Assembly: GCA_963755085.1 (NCBI GenBank)
Contig: CAVWIN010000011.1
Location: forward strand, 32,436 to 96,435
Direction of reading: 5' to 3'
DNA length: 64,000 nucleotides
Source: JACVRM01 sp963755085
GTDB taxonomy: Bacteria > Actinomycetota > Thermoleophilia > Gaiellales > Gaiellaceae
The stretch's first letter is position 1, and every line of letters begins with the position of its first letter. Of this stretch, positions 50,956 through 58,524 are shown piece by piece. Under the pieces are notes generated by a model. That model made no database searches. It saw only the letters and a list, made by a program, of their open reading frames with translations, and was not told the DNA's origin. The translations under genes were made by a program, and so were the position numbers.

Positions 50956-51560
50956 GTGGACACCCGCGCCGACTCATTGACACAGGTCGACTGGCTGCGC
51001 GACCTGCGTGCCACAGGCGCCGCGCCTACGACGAGGCGGTCGCCCGCCTGCACGCGCTCCTTCTGCGGGCCGCGCGGTTCGAGGTCGGCCGGCGGCGCCC
51101 GGCGCTCCCGCACCTGCGGGGAGACGAGCTCGACGACATCGCGCACGAGGCAGCCGACGACGCGCTGATGAGCGTGCTGCGCCGGCTGGACGACTTCCGC
51201 GGCGCCAGCAAGTTCACGACGTGGGCGTACAAGTTCGCCCTGCTCGAGGCGGCGGTGAAGCTGCGCAAGCGGGCGTGGCAGGGGCGCGAGGTGCCGCTCG
51301 AGCCCGAGAGCTGGACCGTGTTCGCGAGCGGCGGCCTCGAGCCGGGCGCGGAGGTCGAGCAGCGCGAACTGCTGGCGGCGCTCCAGCGGGCGGTGGCCGA
51401 GCAGCTGACGCCGCACCAGCGGGACGTCCTCGTCGCGCTGGCGCTGAACGGCGTCCCGATCGACGTCCTCGCCGACCGGCTGGGGACGACCCGAGGGGCG
51501 CTCTACAAGACCCTGCACGACGCGCGCCGCAAGCTGCGCGCACACCTGGAGGAATGGTGA
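50956..51560 (+). CDS. ECF-type RNA polymerase sigma factor, one frameshift
   Basis: A sigma factor of about 200 residues. The start GTG 50956 gives DTRADSLTQVDWLRDLRAT, and after a single-base shift near 51022 the frame continues YDEAVARLHALLLRAARFE. Region 2 is LRGDELDDIAHEAADDALM, DDFRGASKFTTWAYKFAL and EAAVKLRKRAWQGREVPLE. Region 4 is LTPHQRDVLVALALNGVP then IDVLADRLGTTRGALYKTL and HDARRKLRAHL. It directs transcription of a stress or envelope regulon. Its stop overlaps the anti-sigma gene start, the usual arrangement. Confidence 0.85.
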
Positions 51561-51775
51561 CCGAGATGAACGAGGCGATCTCCCGCCTGCTCGGCCCGGC
51601 CGAGCCGGAGGTCGGCTGCGACGAGTGCTTCGCGGAGATCGACCGCTACGTCGAGCTCGAGCTGGCCGGCGCGGACGCTGACGCGGCGATCCCGGGGCTG
51701 CGTGCCCACCTCGCCGGCTGCCCGGCGTGCCGCGAGGAGCACGAGAGCCTGCGGGTGCTGGTCTCCGGCGACTAG
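51554..51775 (+). CDS. Zinc-finger anti-sigma factor
   Basis: A 73-residue zf-HC2-type protein without a membrane segment: MVTEMNEAISRLLGPAEPE, VGCDECFAEIDRYVELEL and LRAHLAGCPACREEHESLR. H-x3-C-x2-C plus an upstream cysteine is the zinc-binding anti-sigma domain of the ZAS type. It should hold the sigma factor encoded just upstream, with zinc or redox state as a possible input. The TAG stop lies in the 6-bp target ACTAGG duplicated by the IS481-type insertion, so the coding sequence is intact. Confidence 0.85.
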   Translation: MVTEMNEAISRLLGPAEPEVGCDECFAEIDRYVELELAGADADAAIPGLRAHLAGCPACREEHESLRVLVSGD

Positions 51776-52365
51776 GTGTAGTTACTGGACACGTTGTTCA
51801 GTCGGTTCGCTGGTGGTCGGTGGCCGATGCTGCCGTGTGGGCGGCTGTAGTTGTAGTGGTTGAGCCACAGTGGGAGTGCTTGGGCTCGTTCGTTGCTGCT
51901 GGTGTAGATGCGTGCGTAGGCCCAGCCGTCGATCAGTGTTTTGATGAAGCGCTCGGCTTTCCCGTTGGTGCGGGGACGGTGCGGCCTGGTTCGCGTGTGT
52001 CGGATGCCGAGCAGCGCGCAGGCGGCCTGGTGGACGCGTGAGCGGTAGGCCGAGCCGTTATCGGTCATCACGCGTTCGACGTTGACGCCACGGGCGGCAA
52101 ACCAGGCGACCGCTCTGCGCAGGAAGCCGACAGCGCTCAGCGCGCGCTCGTCGTCGAGCACCTCGACGAACGCGAGCCGGCTGAAGTCGTCGACGCAGAC
52201 ATGGACGTACTCGTAGCCGGCGCCTTCCTCGTAGCGGCCGCGTCCGCGGCCGAGCACGCGGTGGCCAGGCCGAGTAAAGCGGCCGAGCTTCTTGACATCG
52301 ATGTGCACGAGCTCGCCCGGCCGCGTGCACTCGTAGCGGTTGGGCGGCTCGACCGGCTCGAGCCG

Positions 52366-53666
52366 GGGAGCGTCCGAAACTCTGTGTACGCGGTTAGCTC
52401 TGCCGTGTTAGTCGGTCTTGGAAGTGGGCGTGGAAGGCGGCGAGGCATTCGTACCAGCCGGCCATGGGGCGTTTCCAGTTGCGCTCGTGGTTTCTGATCG
52501 CGAGGTAGACGAGCTTGCGGGCGGATTCGTCGTCGGGGAAGTGACCGCGGACGCGGACGGCTTTGCGCACGACCGCGTTGAGGCTTTCGATCTGATTGGT
52601 CGTGTAGACGGCGCGGCGTAGCGCCGGCGGGAAGGCGAAGTACGGGATCACCTGCTCCCAGGCGTCGCGCCATGACTGGCTGATCTGCGGGTAGCGGCTG
52701 TCCCAGATGCCGGCGAAGGTCTCCAGGCCGGTCTGGGCGGCTTCCTCGGTCGCCGCGGTGTAGATCATGCGCAGGTCCTTGACGAGCTGCTTGCGATCCT
52801 TGTAGCTGGTGAAGCGCAGCGAGTTGCGGATCATGTGCACGATGCAGGTCTGCACGATCGCCTGCGGGTAGACGGCCTCGATCGCCTGCGGGAAGCCCTT
52901 CAACCCGTCGACGGAGAAGACGAGGATGTCCTCGACGCCGCGCGACTTGAGCTCGCTGATCACGCGCAACCAGAACTTGGCCCCCTCGCTGGGCTCGAGC
53001 CAGATCCCGAGCGTCTCCTTGATCCCGTCGATCCCGACCCCGATCGCGAGGTAGGCGTGCTTGTTGCGCACCGAGCCCTGATCGCGGATCTTGAGCACGA
53101 TCGCGTCCAGCCAGACGACCAGGTAGAGCTTCTCCAGCGGCCTGGCCTGCCACTCCTTGACGTCGTCGAGCACTGCGTCGGTGACGCGGCTGACGGTGTC
53201 GCGGCCGACCTCGACGCCGTAGATCTCTTCCAGGTGCTTCGAGATCTCTCGCGTCGACATCCCACGCGCGTACATCGAGACGATCTTGTCGTCGAAGCCC
53301 GCGAAGCGGCGCTGGTGCTTGGGCACGATGTGCGGCTCGAAGCTGCCCTCACGGTCGCGCGGCAGCTCGACCGGCACGGGCCCGTGATCAGTGATCAACG
53401 TCTTCGACGTCCAGCCATTGCGGCGATTCGGCTCGCCCTCAGGCGGCGGCTCGCCGAGCTCGTAGCCGAGGTGACCGCTCAACTCCGCCGATACCGCACG
53501 CTCGACCACGCGCTTGGTCAGATGCTTCAACAACCCATCCGGCCCTGTAATCGCCTCAGGGCCCTCATGCCCGGCAAGCAACTGATCGATCAGCTCGTCC
53601 GGGATCTCCTTCGGGGGCATGACCCTCCTTTACGGATCATGCATACACAGAACCCCGGACGCTCCC
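52366..53666 (-). mobile_element. Complete IS256-family insertion sequence
   Basis: The 1301-bp element has 26-bp inverted repeats at 52366-52391 and 53641-53666, both starting GGGAGCGTCCG, with 21 of 26 positions equal. An 8-bp target duplication, TCGAGCCG, flanks it at 52358-52365 and 53667-53674; 8 bp is normal for this family. Its transposase is intact, so it may be recent or active. Confidence 0.93.
52394..53620 (-). CDS. IS256-family mutator-type transposase
   Basis: A 408-residue DDE enzyme, the usual family length. Visible parts are MPPKEIPDELIDQLLAGHE, RRNGWTSKTLITDHGPVP, RDREGSFEPHIVPKHQRR, MYARGMSTREISKHLEEIY, LVVWLDAIVLKIRDQGSV (first aspartate), ILVFSVDGLKGFPQAIEAV (second aspartate), TCIVHMIRNSLRFTSYKD, with the C-x2-H motif, and YTTNQIESLNAVVRKAVRV (glutamate). 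No frame break is seen. It moves the IS256-type element that interrupts the IS481-type transposase. Confidence 0.95.
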   Translation of the reverse strand: MPPKEIPDELIDQLLAGHEGPEAITGPDGLLKHLTKRVVERAVSAELSGHLGYELGEPPPEGEPNRRNGWTSKTLITDHGPVPVELPRDREGSFEPHIVPKHQRRFAGFDDKIVSMYARGMSTREISKHLEEIYGVEVGRDTVSRVTDAVLDDVKEWQARPLEKLYLVVWLDAIVLKIRDQGSVRNKHAYLAIGVGIDGIKETLGIWLEPSEGAKFWLRVISELKSRGVEDILVFSVDGLKGFPQAIEAVYPQAIVQTCIVHMIRNSLRFTSYKDRKQLVKDLRMIYTAATEEAAQTGLETFAGIWDSRYPQISQSWRDAWEQVIPYFAFPPALRRAVYTTNQIESLNAVVRKAVRVRGHFPDDESARKLVYLAIRNHERNWKRPMAGWYECLAAFHAHFQDRLTRQS

Positions 53667-54105
53667 TCGAGCCGTGAGCGCTTCCCCAGCCCGATCCGCT
53701 TCAGCACCGCCGACACCGTCGAGAGCGGCATCGCGAGCGCCTCGGCGATCTCCGCCGCGGTCATACGCAAACGGCGCAGCAGCTCGATCACACGCACCCG
53801 CTCCGCCGGCGTGCGCCGCGGCACCCGCCGCGGCGCCGACGAGCGATCACCAAGACCCGCCAAGCCCTCGCTGCGATAACGAGCCAGCCACTTCGCCGCC
53901 GTTCGCGTGCTGACGCCGGCCGCCTCAGCAGCAGCCGCGACCGTCCAACCCTCTTCGAGCACACGCTCGACGATCAAACGCCGCGAATGCACGCAGGTCC
54001 GAGCGTTACCGTGAAGCCTCATCTGGGTCCTCCCTGGAGCTGGGGGCATCGACAACCACCAGCCTCCAGAGAGGCCCGGATGAACAACCTTCCTAGGAAC
54101 TACAA

Positions 54106-54876
54106 CTAGGCGACGCCGGCGGCCGCCCAGGCGCGAGCCGTCAGCTCGAACGGCTCGTCGCCGACCCCGAGCCGACGCCGGAAGGCGTCGTGCAGCTCCT
54201 GCTGCTTCTCCGCGTCGAGTGAGACGGTGAAGGCGCCGCCCGGGCCGGTTCCGGCCGGAAGCGGGGCCCAGAGGTCCTCGAACCCTGCGTACGAGGCGCG
54301 GGAGACGAGCCCGGCTGTACGCAAGTCCTGCAGGCCCGCGGAGGCCCAGAGGGTGCGCAGGTCGTCGTCGTCGCGGGCGAAGCGCATCGTCACGGCCTCG
54401 TTCGCGGCGGCGCCGCGCTCGGGCTCGACCTCGGACGCCGCGTCCCAGAAGGTGCGCAGCAGCGTCATCTCGCCGCCGTAGTCCCACACGCAGGCGGCGA
54501 CCGTCCCGCCGGGCCGCGTCACGCGGGCCATCTCGCGCGCGCCGGTGTCGGGATCGGCCATGAAGTTGACGACGAGCTGCGCGAGCACGGCGTCGAAGGA
54601 CGCGTCCTCGAAGGGCAGGTCCTCGGCGCTCGCGGGGACGAACTCGGCCTCCGGCACGCGCTCGGCCGCGGCGGCGGCAAAGGTCGCGGACGGGTCGCAG
54701 CCCGTGACCGTGCACCCGAGGTCGACGAGCCGGCGCGTGAGGCCGCCGGGGCCGCAGCCGACGTCGAGGACGCGCATCCCCGGCTGGACGCCCGCGAAGG
54801 CAATCAGCTCGTCCCCGAGCGAGGCGCTATAGCGACCGACGAACCGGTCGTAGAACTCCGCCGGGACATTGAACAC
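54106..54876 (-). CDS. Class I SAM-dependent methyltransferase
   Basis: A 256-residue methyltransferase starting at ATG 54876: MFNVPAEFYDRFVGRYSAS. Motif I reads GMRVLDVGCGPGGLTRRLV, then TVTGCDPSATFAAAAAERV, SAEDLPFEDASFDAVLAQL and RVTRPGGTVAACVWDYGGE. The acceptor is unknown. The TAG stop at 54106-54108 lies in the ACTAGG target copy to the right of the IS481 insertion. The start overlaps the divergent aminotransferase start by 8 bp. The gene is unbroken. Confidence 0.88.
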   Translation of the reverse strand: MFNVPAEFYDRFVGRYSASLGDELIAFAGVQPGMRVLDVGCGPGGLTRRLVDLGCTVTGCDPSATFAAAAAERVPEAEFVPASAEDLPFEDASFDAVLAQLVVNFMADPDTGAREMARVTRPGGTVAACVWDYGGEMTLLRTFWDAASEVEPERGAAANEAVTMRFARDDDDLRTLWASAGLQDLRTAGLVSRASYAGFEDLWAPLPAGTGPGGAFTVSLDAEKQQELHDAFRRRLGVGDEPFELTARAWAAAGVA

Positions 54877-56095
54877 GCCCGCACTTTACGATGAAGCCTT
54901 GGCGGCCACGGCGGAACAGCGGCGGTGGGACGCGCTCCTCGCGGCGCGCACGCGCGGCGACGTGGGCGAGGGGATCGCGTCAGTGCTGGCGATGCTCGGC
55001 ATGCCGGACCTGATCTCATTCGCCGGCGGCTTCCCCGATCCGGAGACGTTCCCCCGCGAGCGGGTCGCGTCGCTGCTCGCGGAGTTCGCCGCAAATGACG
55101 AGGCGCTCGCCTTCCAGTACGCGCCCACACAGGGTCTGCCGGGCACGCGCCACGCCCTGGCCGGCCGGATCGAGCGGCTCCAGGGCCGCCGCCCCGGCGA
55201 CGCCGAGCTGGCCGTCACGAGCGGCGCGATCGAGGCGCTCGAGCTGCTCGGCAAGGCGTTCCTCGACCCCGGCGACCTCGTCCTCGTCGAGGCGCCGACG
55301 TACCTCGGGTCGCTCCAGGCGTTCCGCAGCTTCGAGGCCCGGATCGCGGCCGTGCCGATCGACGAGGACGGCCTGCTCGTCGACGAGCTCGAGGCGATGC
55401 TCGCCGGCGGCGCCGCGCCGAAGCTGCTCTACACGATCCCGGACCACCAGAACCCGGCCGGAGTGACGCTCGCCGCCGAGCGGCGCGCGCCCCTGGTGGA
55501 GCTCGCGCGGCGGCACGGCTTCGTGATCATCGAGGACGTCGCCTACCGGGAGCTCGGCTTCGACGGGCAGGCGGAGCGGAGCCTCTGGAGCCAGGCGCCG
55601 GACGTGGTCGTGCAGACCGGGACCACGTCGAAGACGTTCTTCCCCGGCGTCCGGCTCGGCTGGGCGGTCGGGCCGGCGGAGGTCTGCGCCGAGCTCGTCG
55701 CGGCGAAGCAGACGACCGACCAGTGCGCGGGCGCGCTCGGCCAGCGGCTGTTCGAGGAGTACGTGCGGCGCGGCTGGATCGACGAGCAGCTCGAGCGCTC
55801 GCGCGCGCTCTACCGCCGCAAGTGCGAGCGGATGCTCGCCGCGCTCGAGCGCAAGATGCCCGACGGCGCGCACTGGACGACGCCCCAGGGCGGGTTCTTC
55901 TCGTGGCTGACGCTGCCGCCGGGCGCCGACTCGATCGACCTGGCGCGGCGCGCAGCCGAGCGGCTCGTCGGGATCGTGCCCGGCTCGCTGTTCTACGCGG
56001 ACGGTCGCGGCGGCGACACGGTGCGGCTGTCGTTCTCGATGGTCGACGAGTCGCAGATCGACGACGGCATCGCGCGGCTCGCCGCGCTCCTCTAG
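54869..56095 (+). CDS. PLP-dependent aminotransferase (2-aminoadipate aminotransferase/MocR-like class I)
   Basis: A 408-residue fold type I aminotransferase. It starts at TTG 54869. Key parts: LISFAGGFPDPETFPRER, FQYAPTQGLPGTRHALAGR, LAVTSGAIEALELLGKAFL, VLVEAPTYLGSLQAFRSF, LYTIPDHQNPAGVTLAAER, VIIEDVAYRELGFDG and the Schiff-base lysine in TGTTSKTFFPGVRLGWAV. The substrate is probably a branched or acidic amino acid as in the LysN group. No GntR-type DNA-binding domain is present. It is followed by a cupin and an SDR gene. Confidence 0.88.
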   Translation: MNTPALYDEALAATAEQRRWDALLAARTRGDVGEGIASVLAMLGMPDLISFAGGFPDPETFPRERVASLLAEFAANDEALAFQYAPTQGLPGTRHALAGRIERLQGRRPGDAELAVTSGAIEALELLGKAFLDPGDLVLVEAPTYLGSLQAFRSFEARIAAVPIDEDGLLVDELEAMLAGGAAPKLLYTIPDHQNPAGVTLAAERRAPLVELARRHGFVIIEDVAYRELGFDGQAERSLWSQAPDVVVQTGTTSKTFFPGVRLGWAVGPAEVCAELVAAKQTTDQCAGALGQRLFEEYVRRGWIDEQLERSRALYRRKCERMLAALERKMPDGAHWTTPQGGFFSWLTLPPGADSIDLARRAAERLVGIVPGSLFYADGRGGDTVRLSFSMVDESQIDDGIARLAALL

Positions 56096-56133
56096 GGCCG
56101 ACGCCGGATTGCGCCTTCGTGCAGGCTTATCCC

Positions 56134-56496
56134 GTGGGCGAGACGACGCACTACCGCTGGGACGACATGCCGAAGGAGCCGCTGAAGGCCGACCTGCACC
56201 GGCGGCTGATCACGGGCGAGCGGATGATGCTCGCGCACGTGTACCTGGACAAGGGCTGCCTCGTCCCGCAGCACTCGCACGAGAACGAGCAGCTGACGTA
56301 CATCCTCGAGGGCGGGCTGCGCTTCTGGCTCGGCGAGGACAAGTCGGAGGTCGTCGACGTGATGGCCGGCGAGGTGCTGCACATCCCGCCGAACGTGCCA
56401 CACGAGGCGGTGGCGCTCGAGGACACGCTCGACGTGGACGTGTTCTCGCCGCCGCGCGAGGACTGGATCAACAAGACGGACGACTACCTGCGGTGA
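56134..56496 (+). CDS. Cupin-domain protein
   Basis: A 120-residue cupin starting at GTG 56134 (GTG 56119 is an alternative): GETTHYRWDDMPKEPLKAD, then MMLAHVYLDKGCLVPQHSH, ENEQLTYILEGGLRFWLGE and VLHIPPNVPHEAVALED. H-x-H-x3-E-Q and P-x-x-V-P-H are the two cupin motifs with all metal ligands kept. Overlaps the SDR gene start by 4 nt, suggesting joint function in small-molecule metabolism. Confidence 0.85.
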   Translation: MGETTHYRWDDMPKEPLKADLHRRLITGERMMLAHVYLDKGCLVPQHSHENEQLTYILEGGLRFWLGEDKSEVVDVMAGEVLHIPPNVPHEAVALEDTLDVDVFSPPREDWINKTDDYLR

Positions 56497-57263
56497 AGCT
56501 CGGGCTCAAGGACAGGCGCGTCCTCGTCACCGGCGGGTCGAAGGGGCTCGGCGAGGCGATCGCGCGCGAGCTGATCGAGGAGGGCGCGCGCGTGGCCATC
56601 TGCTCGCGGAGCGAGGAGGAGGTGCGCGCCACCGGCGAGGCGATCGGCGCCACGCATGCGCAGGCCGCCGACGTGACCGACCCGGAGCAGGTGCGCGACT
56701 TCGTCGCACGCTCGGCCGAGGCGCTCGGCGGGATCGACGCGCTCGTGAACAACGCGGGCCGCGCGCATCCCGGGAACTTCTCGACGCTGAACGACGAGGA
56801 CTGGCAGCACGACTTCGAGGTGAAGGTGCTCTCGCTGATCCGCTGCTCCCGCGAGGCGCTCCCGCACATGCGGCGGGCAGGCGGCGGGCGCATCGTGAAC
56901 ATCGGCGCCGTCTACTCGCGCATGCCCGACCCGACCTTCTTCGCGACGTCGGTGAACCGGGCGGCCGGCAACAACTTCACGAAGGCGCTCGCGATGGAGG
57001 TGGCGAAGGACGGCATCCTCGTCAACGGCGTCAACATCGGCTTCGTGATCACGCCGCAATGGGACAACATCCATCGCCGCCGCGCCCCCGACCAGCCGCG
57101 GGAGGAGTTCCTCGACGCGATGGCCGCGCAGGATGTCCCGCTCGGGCGCATGGGGCGGCCCGACGAAGTGTCAGGGCTCGTGACGTTTCTGCTCAGTGAC
57201 CGAGCGAGCTACATCACCGGCGCGTCGATCGACGTCGCCGGCGGTATGGGGAGGTACGTCTAA
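56493..57263 (+). CDS. SDR-family oxidoreductase lacking the YxxxK catalytic pair
   Basis: A 256-residue short-chain dehydrogenase fold starting at GTG 56493. The cofactor loop is VLVTGGSKGLGEAIARELI, with ICSRSEEEVRATGEAIG, LVNNAGRAHPGNFSTLND and GGRIVNIGAVYSRMPDPTF. At the usual Y-x3-K position it reads FFATSVNRAAGNNFTKALA, so Tyr is replaced by Thr and Lys by Arg when aligned with the following T-K-A-L-A helix. The end, ASYITGASIDVAGGMGRYV, is standard. Activity may be altered or lost. It overlaps the cupin gene and the CYTH gene at its ends. Confidence 0.85.
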   Translation: MKLGLKDRRVLVTGGSKGLGEAIARELIEEGARVAICSRSEEEVRATGEAIGATHAQAADVTDPEQVRDFVARSAEALGGIDALVNNAGRAHPGNFSTLNDEDWQHDFEVKVLSLIRCSREALPHMRRAGGGRIVNIGAVYSRMPDPTFFATSVNRAAGNNFTKALAMEVAKDGILVNGVNIGFVITPQWDNIHRRRAPDQPREEFLDAMAAQDVPLGRMGRPDEVSGLVTFLLSDRASYITGASIDVAGGMGRYV

Positions 57264-58021
57264 TGGCTACGGCGCCGCTCGCGGCCGACCAGGTCGCCGA
57301 GCTCCTCGCGCTCGCGAAGAAGTCCGATAGCGTCGAGCTGAAGCTGACCGTCCCCGAGGCGGCACACCGCTCGACGATCGATGCCCTCGGCCTCGACCCG
57401 CTCCAGGCGCAGATCCGCCAGGTGTTCTTCTTCGACACGCCCGATCTCGCGCTCGACAAGCTCGGGCTCGTGGTCAGGGCCCGCCGCATCCAGAACAAGG
57501 GCGACGACTCGGTCGTGAAGCTGCGGCCGGTCGTGCCCGACCAACTGCCGGCCGAGCTTCGCGCCTCGCCGAACTTCGTCGTCGAGGTCGATGCGCTGCC
57601 CGGGGGCTTCGTCTGCTCCGGCGCGATGAAGCAGATGCTGGATCTCGCCGAGGTGCGGCAGGCCGTCCGCGGCCAGCGTCCCGTGAAGAAGCTTTTCTCG
57701 AAGGAGCAGAAGGCGCTGTACGCCGAGCATGCGGACGGGATCGCGCTCGACGATCTGGCGATCCTCGGCCCGCTCTTCGTGCTGAAGCTGCGGCTGGACC
57801 CGCCGGAGCTCGGCCGGCGTCTCGTCGCCGAGGCGTGGATCTACCCGGACGGGTCGCGGATCCTCGAGCTCTCGACGAAGTGCAAGCCGAGCGAGCCGTT
57901 CCAGGTCGCCGCCGAGACACGCGCGTTCCTCACGGAGCGCGGCGTCGACCTGAGCGGCGACCAGGAGACGAAGACGCGCAAGGCGCTCCGCTTCTTCGCG
58001 AAGCAGCTGCAGGAGGCGTGA
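57263..58021 (+). CDS. CYTH-like domain protein
   Basis: A 252-residue protein with features of CYTH (triphosphate tunnel) enzymes: SDSVELKLTVPEAAHRST near the start with the E-x-K pair, RQVFFFDTPDLALDKLGL then VVRARRIQNKGDDSVVKLR, and KLRLDPPELGRRLVAEAW. The family hydrolyses or cyclises triphosphates or binds polyphosphate. Not all acidic residues are where expected, so activity is uncertain. Its start overlaps the SDR stop by 1 nt, and its stop overlaps the next CYTH-like gene, making a block with ppx. Confidence 0.72.
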   Translation: MATAPLAADQVAELLALAKKSDSVELKLTVPEAAHRSTIDALGLDPLQAQIRQVFFFDTPDLALDKLGLVVRARRIQNKGDDSVVKLRPVVPDQLPAELRASPNFVVEVDALPGGFVCSGAMKQMLDLAEVRQAVRGQRPVKKLFSKEQKALYAEHADGIALDDLAILGPLFVLKLRLDPPELGRRLVAEAWIYPDGSRILELSTKCKPSEPFQVAAETRAFLTERGVDLSGDQETKTRKALRFFAKQLQEA

Positions 58022-58524
58022 CGGGCCTCCGCTGGGAGTTTCGAACCGAGGCGGACGTCGACGCACCGGCGGGCGAGGTGGCCGAGAGCGACGAGGTCTA
58101 CTTCCTGTCGGACTCGACCGACGCATCGGTGAAGCTCCGCGACGGCCGGCTCGACGTCAAGGTGCTCGAGCGCGTCGAGGACGGGCTCCAGCTGTGGCGG
58201 CCCGTGGTGAAGGCCGAGTTTCCGCTCGACGCCGACGCCGTGGATCAGGTCGTGCGCGCGCTCGGCCTTTCCGGGCGGCCGTCGACGCTCGACGCGCTGC
58301 GCGCGCTCCCCGGCGTGCGCGCCGTAAACGTGCACAAGCGGCGTGAGCGCTTCACCGTCGGCGGGGCTATGGCGGAGCGGGCGGAGCTTCGGACGCCAAC
58401 GGGCGTCGCGGTGACGGTTGCGGTCGAATCGGAGGATCCCGCAGCCGTGCTCGCCGCCGTCCGCGAGCTCGGGCTCGAGGGCCGGCCGAACGTCAGCGTT
58501 CCGCGGACGCTCAAGAGCCTATGA
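58018..58524 (+). CDS. Second CYTH-like domain protein
   Basis: A 168-residue protein starting at GTG 58018: TGLRWEFRTEADVDAPAGE, then SDEVYFLSDSTDASVKLRD, GRLDVKVLERVEDGLQLW and VNVHKRRERFTVGGAMAER. The K-x-R-D-G-x-L-D-x-K and H-K-R-R-x-R-F elements suit a polyphosphate- or triphosphate-binding CYTH tunnel, but the first E-x-E-x-K is weak. It overlaps both neighbours by 4 nt and so is made with ppx. Confidence 0.65.
   Translation: MTGLRWEFRTEADVDAPAGEVAESDEVYFLSDSTDASVKLRDGRLDVKVLERVEDGLQLWRPVVKAEFPLDADAVDQVVRALGLSGRPSTLDALRALPGVRAVNVHKRRERFTVGGAMAERAELRTPTGVAVTVAVESEDPAAVLAAVRELGLEGRPNVSVPRTLKSL

Larger units (their letters stand above)
51772..54022 (-). pseudogene. IS481-type transposase split by an insertion
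   Basis: The 5' part, from ATG 54022 to 53667, encodes HTH domains: SRRLIVERVLEEGWTVAAA, GVSTRTAAKWLARYRSEGL and MTAAEIAEALAMPLSTVSA, ending GLGKRSRLE. The 3' part, from 52365 to 51772, continues PVEPPNRYECTRPGELVHI and holds the DDE residues: VHIDVKKLG, RVMTDNGSAYRSRV and PHRPRTNGKAERFIKTL. Removing the IS256 and one target copy restores a single 313-residue frame. The stop codon TAG at 51772-51774 lies in the flanking target sequence, not in the element. The gene is inactive as it stands. Confidence 0.88.
51777..54104 (-). mobile_element. IS481-family insertion sequence containing a nested IS256-type element
   Basis: The ends are inverted repeats. The left begins TGTAGTTACTGGACACGTTG and the complement of the right begins TGTAGTTCCTAGGAAGGTTG; 19 of the first 24 positions agree. 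ACTAGG at 51771-51776 is repeated at 54105-54110 as a 6-bp target duplication. Without the nested 1301-bp element and its 8-bp duplication the sequence would be 1019 bp, a normal IS481 size. It inserted exactly between two convergent host genes. Confidence 0.88.
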
